From positions 434,001-498,000 of the forward strand of contig NZ_BCRT01000021.1 in NCBI RefSeq assembly GCF_001552735.1: DNA of 64,000 nt, written 5' to 3'. Every line of letters begins with the position of its first letter. The stretch's first letter is position 1. Of the stretch, positions 57,041 through 64,000 are shown in pieces. The position numbers and the translations under genes are program-made. A model generated the notes under the pieces. It searched no databases and was not told the DNA's origin. It worked only from the letters and a program-made list of their open reading frames with translations. The stretch is from Sanguibacter suarezii NBRC 16159. Lineage in GTDB: Bacteria; Actinomycetota; Actinomycetes; Actinomycetales; Cellulomonadaceae.

Positions 57041-58642
57041 TCAGCTGCGGCTGTGCCGGCCCCTCCTGCTGACGGCGACGAGCACGACGCCGGCCAGTCC
57101 GGCGGCCCCGGCCAGCACGACCATCGCCCCCGCGTCTGCTCCGGTGCGGGCCAGGTCACCCTGCCGGGCGGTGGCGGTCGCAGTGACGGCTGACCGAGCG
57201 GCCGGGGTGGTGGCCGGGTTGGTGGCCGGGGTCTGCGGGAGGACGGCGCCCACCACGGTCGTGGTCGGGGCGGTGGGTGCCGGGCCGGTCGAGGGCGGGT
57301 CGAGGAGCGGCGTGGGCACCGGGGTCGGGGCGGGCGTGGGCGTCGGGGGCGGAGTGGGCGTCGGCGTCGGGTCCGGGGTCGGTGTCGGTGTCGGTGTCGG
57401 GTCCGGCGTCGGCGTCGGCGTCGGTGTCGGCGTCGGCGTCGGGAGAGCGACGAAGGTCGCGGAGGCGGTCGACGCGTGCGGCTCGCGCGGGACGTCCACG
57501 AAGGCCGCGAAGACCTGGCAGACCCGGGCCGGCGCGACGGAGGCCGAGCGGTTCCACGACACCTGGCGCAGGGGCTCCTGCGCGGCGCTCACCGAGACCG
57601 TCACCGGGCCAGCGACGGTGGACGTGGCGCACAGCTCGACTCGGGCCGCGGTCGTCGAGGCGTCTGCGGGAGGTGCGACGGTGAGCGTCGTGCCCGTCAG
57701 GGTCGCGTCCCCGGCGCAGATGGTGAAGGCACCCAGCGGTGACGCGGTCACCTCGATCGGCTGGTCGAAGAGGGTGGTCGTCAGCCCGATCCGCGCCGTC
57801 TCCCCGACGTCGTGGGTGAGCCCGGAGGAGTCGAGGTCGAGCTCGACGACGGGCTCGACCGGGATGAGCGCGAGCAGGCGGGCCTGCTCCTGCGCCGGCA
57901 GGTTCGCCTGGCAGGTGGCGCGGAAGTCGTCCGAGGGGACAGTGTCGGGGTCGGTGATGCACCAGACGAGGACCTGCAGCGCCTGACGGGTGTTGGTCGA
58001 CGTGCCGGCGTCGGCGCGGGTGGTCCCACCGAAGCCGTAGTCCGCCCCCACGCCCACGTAGCCGTGCCCGTTCTCGATGAGGTACCCGACGAGCCGCTGG
58101 GCGTCGGCGGACAGCGTCGGGTGGCTCGCGGCGGTGTCCATCGCCCCGACCGGAGCGCCGTCGCTGTCTGTGCCCTGACCGAGCTCGTCGACGTCGCCGC
58201 ACAGGTCGTCGGCGTAGGTGGTGCAGAACATCCACTGGGACTCAGCCACCGCGGTCCCGTCGTCCGCGACGACCCGGCGGGTGCCGCACAGCGGCGCGTC
58301 CTCGGTCCGTCCGGCCGCGTCGTAGAGCGGAACCACCGCTCCGGCGTTGTAGTCAGCCAGGCGTGGGCCGCTCACCGACAGCAGGTTCGCCAGGCCCGAG
58401 TGCTGGGTCGGGTCGGTGGGGTCCACCGTCGTCGACCCGTCGCACCGCGGGGCCTCGAACTCGCTGACCGGAGCGACCGCACGCAGCGGAGCTGCGGCAC
58501 CCGGGCCGAGCCCGACCACCACCCACACCATCGACAGCACGACGACGGCTGCGCCCGCAACCACCCTGGCCCCCGCGGTACCCAGCGGGACGGGGCCCCG
58601 CCTCGATCGAGCTGCACCGCATGACCGGCTGTCTCCGTGCAT
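57041..58642 (-). CDS. Surface protein with LAxTG-type sorting signal and TP-repeat stalk
   Basis: A 533-residue exported protein with a signal peptide (residues 1-50, VVAGAAVVVLSMVWVVVGLGPGAAA), an N-terminal domain of about 340 residues, a proline stalk (about 405-455) of TP/DP repeats, and an end LARTGADAGAMVVLAGAAGL followed by a hydrophobic span and SRRGRHSRS, that is, a class E (LAxTG) sortase signal. Residues MFCTTYADDLCG and later STNTRQALQVLVWCI recall the Cys and Gln of thioester adhesion domains (YC.. and TQxAxW), but the match is partial. ATG 58642 with GGAGG 7 nt upstream. Directly upstream of the sigma fusion. Confidence 0.8.
   Translation of the reverse strand: MHGDSRSCGAARSRRGPVPLGTAGARVVAGAAVVVLSMVWVVVGLGPGAAAPLRAVAPVSEFEAPRCDGSTTVDPTDPTQHSGLANLLSVSGPRLADYNAGAVVPLYDAAGRTEDAPLCGTRRVVADDGTAVAESQWMFCTTYADDLCGDVDELGQGTDSDGAPVGAMDTAASHPTLSADAQRLVGYLIENGHGYVGVGADYGFGGTTRADAGTSTNTRQALQVLVWCITDPDTVPSDDFRATCQANLPAQEQARLLALIPVEPVVELDLDSSGLTHDVGETARIGLTTTLFDQPIEVTASPLGAFTICAGDATLTGTTLTVAPPADASTTAARVELCATSTVAGPVTVSVSAAQEPLRQVSWNRSASVAPARVCQVFAAFVDVPREPHASTASATFVALPTPTPTPTPTPTPDPTPTPTPTPDPTPTPTPPPTPTPAPTPVPTPLLDPPSTGPAPTAPTTTVVGAVLPQTPATNPATTPAARSAVTATATARQGDLARTGADAGAMVVLAGAAGLAGVVLVAVSRRGRHSRS
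57328..57450. repeat. Six-base GTCGGC/GTCGGT repeats in the surface protein stalk
   Basis: Low-complexity repeats on the plus strand code for Thr-Pro and Asp-Pro units. The pattern is typical of wall-spanning stalks in sortase-anchored proteins. Confidence 0.9.
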
Positions 58643-58975
58643 CACGCCACCTCCGTCGTCGTGCTCGTGTGGATGGACTCGTCATGCACGCGAGGCGGTG
58701 TGCCGCCGACGCTCGAGTAGTCACCTACTGATGAGACGAGCCGCCGACGGCGCGATGACGGGGTAATCGGGTGACCCACAGGTGAATGCAGGCCTCCTGC
58801 GAGGACGGTGCGGTTCACCCGGCGCGTCACCCCGTGGACCACCTGCGCGGCCACCCCGACGGTCACCCGCAGCCGGGGCCGCAGCGGCGCTGGCGTAGCC
58901 TGAGGCGTCCACAGAACGATCGTCACAGGGAGAGCAGTCATCACCACCCGTCAGCGGATATACGGATCGAGCGGC
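58643..58975. promoter_or_regulatory. Divergent promoter region of the surface protein and MFS genes
   Basis: About 330 bp without a gene. It holds the GGAGG site of the surface protein at 58645-58655, and the AGGGAG at 58928-58933 near the MFS start. I see no convincing -35/-10 pair, and no riboswitch. Confidence 0.4.
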
Positions 58976-60133
58976 TTGCTGCTGGCAGCGATGCTCGTCT
59001 ACGCGCTCAACCTCCGCGCCCCCTTCGTCTCCCTCGCTCCCATCGTCGACACGGTCGCTGACGGCCTGGGGGTCTCCCCCGAGGCGGTCGGGCTGCTTAC
59101 CGGCATCCCGGTCCTGTGCTTCGCGGTCTTCGCACCCTTCGCCTCGGTGCTGCTGGCCAAGGTCGGCATCGAGCGGGCCATCTTCTTCTCGCTCCTGGGC
59201 GTGTTCGCGGGGACCTGCATCCGCTCCGCGGGCAGCTTCGAGCTCGCGCTGGTGGGGACCGTGATCATCGGTGCGGCGATCACCATCGGCAACGTGGCGG
59301 TCCCCGTTCTCATCAGCCGCGACTTCGCTGCCTCGGCCGGGGCTGTCACCGGGATGTACACCGCTGCGCTCAACCTCGGCTCGGTCATCACCACCCTCAT
59401 CACCGCCCCGCTCGCCGCTGCCGTCGGCTGGCAGTGGGCCCTCATGGCGTGGACGCTGTTCATGCTCACAGCGATGGTCCTGTGGCGCCGGGCGACGGCT
59501 GGCCGGGCAGCCACGCCGGTCAACCTCGTCCAGGCCCGCGCCGACGACGCCCTCGGCCCGGTCTGGCGCCGCGGGATCGCCTGGTGCCTCATGCTGGCCT
59601 TCGCCGGGCAGTCCTTCTCGTACTACGCCGTCACCACGTGGTTGCCTGAGATCCTCGGCGACCTGCAGGGCATGAGCGACTCCGGCGCCGGCGGCGCGGC
59701 GTCGCTCTTCCAGCTCTTCGGCATGATCGGCGGCGTCGGCGTGCCGCTGCTCGTCGCCCGCGGGGTGTCTTTGCGTGCGGTGTTCGCGGGGATGAGCGCG
59801 CTGTGGCTGACCCTTCCGCTGGGCCTGCTCCTGGCACCCCATCTCTGGCCGGTGTGGGCGGCGTGCGCGGGCATGTCCCAGGGGGGCAACTTCACCGTGA
59901 TCTTCACGCTCGTGGTGCAGCGTTCGCGCGCGCAGGGCGAGGCCCGCCGGATGTCGGCGATGGTGCAGGCGCTGGGCTACACCGCTGCTGCCGTCGGCCC
60001 CTTCGCCCTCGGTGCCATCCACACGCGCACCGACGGGTGGACCGCGCCTCTCCTCGTCGTCCTCGGTGCCCTCCTCGTCATGACCGTCAGCGGACTCACC
60101 GCTGCCAGCACGCGGCGGCCCGAGCCGGCATGA
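58976..60133 (+). CDS. MFS transporter of the CynX/NimT (cyanate/nitroimidazole) type
   Basis: A 385-residue carrier with about 12 predicted spans, starting MLLAAMLVYALNLRAPFVSLAP and containing the family-type NLRAPF segment and GLLTGIPVLCFAVFAPF. The annotated TTG start lies inside the first span; the expected N-terminus (TTRQRIYGSS before it) continues upstream in frame to an ATC at 58940 that sits 6 nt after AGGGAG. No ATG or GTG exists in that stretch, so the true start may be the unusual ATC. The stop overlaps the next ATG by 4 bp. Confidence 0.85.
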   Translation: MLLAAMLVYALNLRAPFVSLAPIVDTVADGLGVSPEAVGLLTGIPVLCFAVFAPFASVLLAKVGIERAIFFSLLGVFAGTCIRSAGSFELALVGTVIIGAAITIGNVAVPVLISRDFAASAGAVTGMYTAALNLGSVITTLITAPLAAAVGWQWALMAWTLFMLTAMVLWRRATAGRAATPVNLVQARADDALGPVWRRGIAWCLMLAFAGQSFSYYAVTTWLPEILGDLQGMSDSGAGGAASLFQLFGMIGGVGVPLLVARGVSLRAVFAGMSALWLTLPLGLLLAPHLWPVWAACAGMSQGGNFTVIFTLVVQRSRAQGEARRMSAMVQALGYTAAAVGPFALGAIHTRTDGWTAPLLVVLGALLVMTVSGLTAASTRRPEPA

Positions 60134-60870
60134 GCGACGTCGTCGTCGGGGAGGACGGGCTGGCCCGGCCGGCCTGGGCCGCCCGTGACCCCTTGCTGCG
60201 CGAGTACTACGACACCGAGTGGGGCATGCCCGTGCGCGACGAGCGCGGCATGTTCGAGCGGATCAGCCTCGAGGCCTTCCAGTCCGGGCTGTCGTGGGCG
60301 ACGATCCTGCGCAAGCGCCCCGCCTTCCGCGAGGCCTTCGCCGGTTTCGACCCCGACGCCGTGGCCCGCTTCGACGACGCCGACGTCGCCCGGCTGCTGG
60401 CTGACGCGGGCATCGTGCGCAACCGCGCCAAGATCCTCGCGACGATCACCAACGCTCGCGCCACGATCGCCCTGCGCGAGGACGGCGGGCTCGTCGAGCT
60501 CGTGTGGGCCCACCAGCCGGTAGCCACCCCAGCCCCGCGGACCATCGAGGAGATCCCCACGCGGTCACCGGAGTCCCTCGCCCTGTCCAAGGCACTGCGG
60601 GCCAGGGGGTTCGTCTTCGTCGGACCGGTGACCATGCGCGCGCTCATGGAGGCTGTGGGGATCATCGACACCCACCTGGTGTCGAGCCACCGTCGGGGGT
60701 CCTCCGGGGTGTGGCCCGTGCTCGGCCACGACACCGCGGACCGGATCGTCGAGGCGACCGCCGAAGCCGCTCACGGGACGGACGGCGCGCAGGCTTCATC
60801 AGCGTCGAGGACTGGGCGCGGTTCGGCGTCGGGGAGCCGGACGAAGACGATCTCTACGCGGACTACCTGA
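60130..60870 (+). CDS. tag: DNA-3-methyladenine glycosylase I (Tag family), divergent
   Basis: Removes 3-methyladenine from DNA in base-excision repair. The 246-residue protein has RDPLLREYYDTEWGMPVRDE, LEAFQSGLSWATILRKRPAFREAF, ARLLADAGIVRNRAKILATI and FVFVGPVTMRALMEAVGIIDTH. It lacks most of the zinc snap of E. coli Tag: Cys4 and His17 correspond to Pro and Tyr here, and Cys179 to Ser. The last 30 residues (after AHGTDGAQ) are Ser/Arg-rich and out of phase with a coding-like frame on the same DNA, so the C-terminus may be a relic of a rearrangement. Confidence 0.8.
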   Translation: MSDVVVGEDGLARPAWAARDPLLREYYDTEWGMPVRDERGMFERISLEAFQSGLSWATILRKRPAFREAFAGFDPDAVARFDDADVARLLADAGIVRNRAKILATITNARATIALREDGGLVELVWAHQPVATPAPRTIEEIPTRSPESLALSKALRARGFVFVGPVTMRALMEAVGIIDTHLVSSHRRGSSGVWPVLGHDTADRIVEATAEAAHGTDGAQASSASRTGRGSASGSRTKTISTRTT

Positions 60871-60875
60871 CCCGG
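60789..60875 (+). pseudogene. Coding-like gene fragment after tag
   Basis: In a frame different from tag, a stretch reads AGFISVEDWARFGVGEPDED and DDLYADYLTRR with strong G/C third positions, but with no start codon upstream in frame and no continuation. It looks like the remnant of a lost gene. I cannot name its family. Confidence 0.3.
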
Positions 60876-60890
60876 CGCACTACTCCCGGA

Positions 60891-61211
60891 CTAGCGGACG
60901 CCGGGACACCGGGCGTCTACGACTGCATCCACGGCATGGTCGGCGTCCGCCTGACTGGACCCCATGACGAACGCGAACGCCTCAGCGGCCGCGTCCAGGT
61001 CTCCCGCAGGGATCTGCGGCGAGCCCTCTTCGAGGAACGTGCACAGCGTCCCCGCGATCTCGTCGACGTCGGAGTCGCTCAGCGCGATAACTACCTGCGA
61101 TGACACGGCACGGTCCATCGACTCGTCGTCGCCCCCGTCGCTCGAGCATCCGGCGAGCCCCACCACAGCACAGAAAGTCACCAAGGCCACAAGTGTCGGT
61201 TTCCGCATCAT
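60891..61211 (-). CDS. Small lipoprotein (DUF732-like)
   Basis: A 106-residue protein with an N-terminal signal ending in the lipobox VGLAGCSS (Cys22) and a mature part with two cysteines (AGTLCTFLEEG and DARCPGVR), as in DUF732-type actinobacterial proteins. ATG 61211 lies 6 nt after a TAGTGT box (61218-61223), so it is probably leaderless. Function unknown. Confidence 0.75.
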   Translation of the reverse strand: MMRKPTLVALVTFCAVVGLAGCSSDGGDDESMDRAVSSQVVIALSDSDVDEIAGTLCTFLEEGSPQIPAGDLDAAAEAFAFVMGSSQADADHAVDAVVDARCPGVR

Positions 61212-61250
61212 CTGCCCACACTAACACCACAACCCCCAGGACGACAAAGA

Positions 61251-61278
61251 CCCGGCTCCAACTTACGTTGGAACCGGG
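61251..61278 (-). terminator. Terminator of tRNA-Thr
   Basis: A 12-bp stem with one mismatch (CCCGGCTCCAAC/GTTGGAACCGGG, loop TTAC), followed on the minus strand by TCTTTGTC. It lies 15 nt past the tRNA 3' end and before the lipoprotein gene on the same strand. Confidence 0.7.
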
Positions 61279-61293
61279 CCGTTTGCGCTGCTG

Positions 61294-61366
61294 AGCCGCC
61301 TATCAGAATCGAACTGATGACCTTCTCATTACGAGTGAGACGCTCTACCGACTGAGCTAAGGCGGC
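61294..61366 (-). tRNA. tRNA-Thr (anticodon CGT)
   Basis: A 73-nt tRNA gene on the minus strand: acceptor stem GCCGCCT/AGGCGGC, D-arm TTAGCTCAGTCGGTAGAGC, anticodon stem TCTCA/TGAGA with loop CTCGTAA (anticodon CGT, reading ACG), and T-arm CATCAGTTCGATTCTGATA. CCA is not encoded. Confidence 0.95.
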
Positions 61367-61533
61367 GGGCTTCTCCTGTGTCCGGAGCGAGTCACTGACC
61401 CAGGTGAAGAACCGTCGCTAACACTACTGGCACGAAGGCCACACGCCAAAATGAAGCGGACTCGTGATCGTCTCTTGACGAGCGCGGCGCGCGGCCGTCC
61501 GGCGGGGTGCGCCGGCTGCGCACCCGCCAGCGG

Positions 61534-63171
61534 TCAGCACATCGGGTCGGAGGCGGGCACCGTCCCGTTGACGAAGTAGTCGTCGACGGTGTTGAGGATG
61601 CAGGCGTTCGACGTGCCGTAGGCGGTGTGCCCCTCGCCGTCGTAGGTCACCAGCACGCCGGAGTCGAGCTGGTCGGCCAGGCCCTCGGCCCACACGTACG
61701 GGGTGGCCGGGTCGTTCGTCGTGCCAATCACCAGGATCGGCGGCGCGCCCTTGGCGGACAGGTCGAAGTTCTGATCGACCTGCGGGAACGGCCAGCTCTC
61801 GCAGCCGAGCCCGCCGTAACCGAAGAACTCTCCCATGGTCGGAGCGGCCGCGATGATCTCAGCCGCCTCGGCGTCCATGGTGGCCCGGTCCGTCTCCCCG
61901 CGGTCGTCGAGGCAGTTGATGGCGCGGAACGCCTCGCCCTGGTTGTCGGCGTAGGTGCCGTCGGGGTTGCGGGAGTTGTAGCTGTCCGCGCTGGCCAGCA
62001 GCGCCGTTCCGTCACCGTTGAGCGCGTCGGTGAGCGCGGCGGTGAGGGTGGGCCACATCGCCTGGGAGTACAGCGGCTGGGCGATGCCGTAGAAGGCCAG
62101 GGTCTGGGTGAGCGGGCGCGCCGGGTCGTTGGTCGGCAGCGGGTTCGCCAGGATCTTGTCGAAGAGGGACTTGACCTGGGCCATCGCCTCGTCGACGGTC
62201 CCGGTCAGCGGGCAGCCGGCGCTGGCGAGGCAGTCGGTGACGTAGGCGCGCAGGGCGTTCTCGAAGCCGACGGCCTGCTGCAGGCTCTGCTCGTGAGGGG
62301 TCAGGCGCAGGTCGATCGCACCGTCGAGCACCATCCGCCCGACCTTCTCCGGGAAGAGTCCGGCGTAGGTCGCGCCGAGCTGGGTGCCGTAGGAGAACCC
62401 GAGGTAGTTGAGCTTCTCGTCGCCCACCACCTGGCGGATGACGTCCATGTCGCGGGCGGCGCTCTGGGTGTCCACCTCACCGAGCACGGCGCCGGTGTTG
62501 GTCAGGCACGCTTCGCCGAAGGCCGCGGCGTCGGCGGCCATCTGCGCCAGGCCGGCGTCGTCGGTCGTGTAGGTCTTGGCGTCGGCGACGTCCCGCTCGG
62601 CGTCGGTCAGGCACGAGACGGCGCTGGACTCCCCCACCCCGCGCGGGTCGAAGCCGAGGATGTCGAAGTTGTCCAGGAGCTCGGTGCCGAAGATGAACGG
62701 GGTGTACTCCACAAAATCGACCCCCGAGCCGCCGGGCCCACCGGGGTTGATGAGGATGGTGCCCATCGACGTCTCGTCGGCGGGGTGGCGCTTGGCGCCG
62801 ATGGTGATGGTCTCGCCTGTCGGGTCGTCCCAGTCGAGGGGGACCATGATGTCCGCGCACTCGAAGCCGGAGCCGCAGGAGGTCCAGTCGACCGTCTGCT
62901 CGTAGAAGGGCAGCAGCTCCGGGGCGATCCCGTCCAGGTCCGGGGCGGCGGTCGTGGGGGCGGCGCTCGCACTCCCGCCCTGGCTGACCTCGGTCTGGAC
63001 CTTGGAGGCGGGGTCGGCGCACGCGGCGAGCACCAGGACGGTCCCCAGCATCGCGGCGGCGGCGCGGGCCATCCGGCTGCGCAAGGTGCGCGGGCGCGTG
63101 TCACCACTGGCCGGCGAGGCTTCCTGGGCAGGTCGTGCGGGCGCGATGGAGTCGTCAGAGGCAAAGGTCAC
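61534..63171 (-). CDS. Secreted lipoprotein hydrolase (tripeptidyl aminopeptidase TAP-like)
   Basis: A 545-residue exported alpha/beta-hydrolase. The lipoprotein signal (MARAAAAMLGTVLVLAACAD) follows a 33-residue cytoplasmic tail. The catalytic triad is visible: Ser in LGFSYGTQLGA, Asp in TTNDPATPYVWA, His in GEGHTAYGT, with NPGGPGGSG as oxyanion loop. The family cleaves tripeptides or is a related esterase. GTG 63171 lies 6 nt after a TACGTT box (63178-63183), indicating a leaderless start. Confidence 0.9.
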   Translation of the reverse strand: MTFASDDSIAPARPAQEASPASGDTRPRTLRSRMARAAAAMLGTVLVLAACADPASKVQTEVSQGGSASAAPTTAAPDLDGIAPELLPFYEQTVDWTSCGSGFECADIMVPLDWDDPTGETITIGAKRHPADETSMGTILINPGGPGGSGVDFVEYTPFIFGTELLDNFDILGFDPRGVGESSAVSCLTDAERDVADAKTYTTDDAGLAQMAADAAAFGEACLTNTGAVLGEVDTQSAARDMDVIRQVVGDEKLNYLGFSYGTQLGATYAGLFPEKVGRMVLDGAIDLRLTPHEQSLQQAVGFENALRAYVTDCLASAGCPLTGTVDEAMAQVKSLFDKILANPLPTNDPARPLTQTLAFYGIAQPLYSQAMWPTLTAALTDALNGDGTALLASADSYNSRNPDGTYADNQGEAFRAINCLDDRGETDRATMDAEAAEIIAAAPTMGEFFGYGGLGCESWPFPQVDQNFDLSAKGAPPILVIGTTNDPATPYVWAEGLADQLDSGVLVTYDGEGHTAYGTSNACILNTVDDYFVNGTVPASDPMC

Positions 63172-63273
63172 GACACAAACGTAACGAACCTCGACGCCGA
63201 ACAACACTCGCGGGTGAGGAGGTCCTGGAAAGAAGGCCTGCCCACAGGTGGTGCGCGGGCGCCGCGCGGGGGC

Positions 63274-64000
63274 TCAGCCCTGCGGACGCAGCGCGATCGC
63301 CATGGCCTCCAGCGCCAGCACCGGCGAGACGTTCCCTCCGAGCCGGGTGCGGGCCACGCCGATCGCGTCCATCCGCCGGATGGTCTGCTCGGGCGTGGAC
63401 TCCTCGGCCAAGGTCCGCACGGTCTCGTCAAGCTCGACGTTGACCAGCTCGACGCCGGCGCGCAGCTGGACCATGAGGACGTCGCGGTACAGAGAGAGCA
63501 GGTCGACCATGGAGCGGTCCAGGACGTCACGCTGGCGCCGGGTGGCACGGCGCTTCTGGTCGTCCTCGAGCTGCTTGACCTGGGAGCGCAGCGACGGGGG
63601 AAGCGTCTGCCCGGACTCCGCGCCGAGGGAGCGCAGCAGGGCCGCCTTCTCGTCCGCGTCCCGTTCCTCGGTCGCGGCCTTGGCCTCAGCCTGGGCCACC
63701 TCGACGAGCTCTCCGGCGGCGATGACGGCGTCGGGCACCCCGCGGATGCGTCGGGCGATCGCCAGCACGGACGCGCGCCGGTCGCGGGCTCCCGCGTCGC
63801 GGGCCAGGCGGCGGGCGAGGCCGATGTGCGACTGCGCGGCGCGCGCACTGGTCAGCGCGGTCGCGGGGTCGATGCCGTCGCGGTTCACAAGCAACGTGGC
63901 GACATCCTCGACCGGCGGGATCCGCAGGCTCACGCCGCGGCAGCGGGAGCGGATGGTGACCATGACGTCCTGCGGGCTCGGGGCGCACAGCAGCCACACG
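63274..64000 (-). CDS. holB: DNA polymerase III delta' subunit, C-terminal part (runs off the window)
   Basis: The last 242 codons of a clamp-loader subunit. WLLCAPSPQDVMVTIRSRCR followed by the helical collar regions is typical of delta'. The catalytic part lies beyond position 64000. A TAP-type gene follows on the same strand after 66 bp. Confidence 0.88.
   Translation of the reverse strand, partial: VWLLCAPSPQDVMVTIRSRCRGVSLRIPPVEDVATLLVNRDGIDPATALTSARAAQSHIGLARRLARDAGARDRRASVLAIARRIRGVPDAVIAAGELVEVAQAEAKAATEERDADEKAALLRSLGAESGQTLPPSLRSQVKQLEDDQKRRATRRQRDVLDRSMVDLLSLYRDVLMVQLRAGVELVNVELDETVRTLAEESTPEQTIRRMDAIGVARTRLGGNVSPVLALEAMAIALRPQG

Noticed and set aside
57328-57450. Phase-variable microsatellite
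   Set aside because: The repeats are multiples of 3 and imperfect (GTCGGC/GTCGGT), so slippage would only change stalk length, not switch the gene off.

Overview
The window is a chromosomal segment of a high-GC Gram-positive bacterium, most likely an actinobacterium of the order Micrococcales (Cellulomonadaceae/Sanguibacteraceae-like). The reasons are Lsr2, an M20-like set of mycothiol-type enzymes, a LAxTG sorting signal, strong G/C bias at third codon positions, many GTG starts, and many starts lying 6-7 nt downstream of a TANNNT box (leaderless transcription). There is no 16S gene, so the genus is not resolved. No phage, insertion sequence, CRISPR array or origin was seen.

Region 1 (1-21,000, almost all on the minus strand) is core metabolism: the start of a lactonase-family gene, lsr2, a small membrane protein, lysS, the NAD genes nadC-nadB, the pantothenate genes panD-panC with a DUF2520 Rossmann protein, two bacterial PH-domain membrane proteins, DUF3180, a folB-folK fusion, folP, folE, ftsH, hpt, tilS, a zincin-type metalloprotease and a PBP4-type carboxypeptidase. 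Neighbouring genes overlap by 1-4 bp in long chains, so most of this is a few translationally coupled operons. Divergent from it is ppa.

Region 2 (21,700-40,900) is mixed: an NlpC/P60 wall hydrolase; a sulfur operon (metY-metX) preceded by a short Met/Cys leader peptide; an aldo/keto reductase; several solitary genes of weakly known function; a SatP-type acetate transporter; an FAD/Fe-S oxidoreductase; and pnuC-nadR for nicotinamide riboside uptake and conversion to NAD, complementing the nadB/nadC de novo genes.

Region 3 (40,988-47,594) is the most unusual part: a tightly coupled five-gene cassette of a MoxR-type AAA ATPase, an unknown 350-residue protein, a protein joining a HEIGHH metallopeptidase-like domain to a vWA domain, an unknown 241-residue protein, and an acyl-adenylating enzyme of the phenylacetate-CoA ligase type. 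It resembles MoxR/vWA chaperone-type ternary systems but with a peptidase and a ligase built in.

Region 4 (47,700-64,000) holds a MacB-type ABC transporter, OsmC, a DUF3806-like protein, two neighbouring ECF sigma modules (one a single chain of sigma factor, zinc-binding anti-sigma motif, membrane span and extracellular Ig-like domain), a sortase-anchored surface protein, an MFS carrier, a divergent Tag glycosylase, a lipoprotein, tRNA-Thr(CGT), a secreted TAP-type hydrolase and the C-terminal part of holB.
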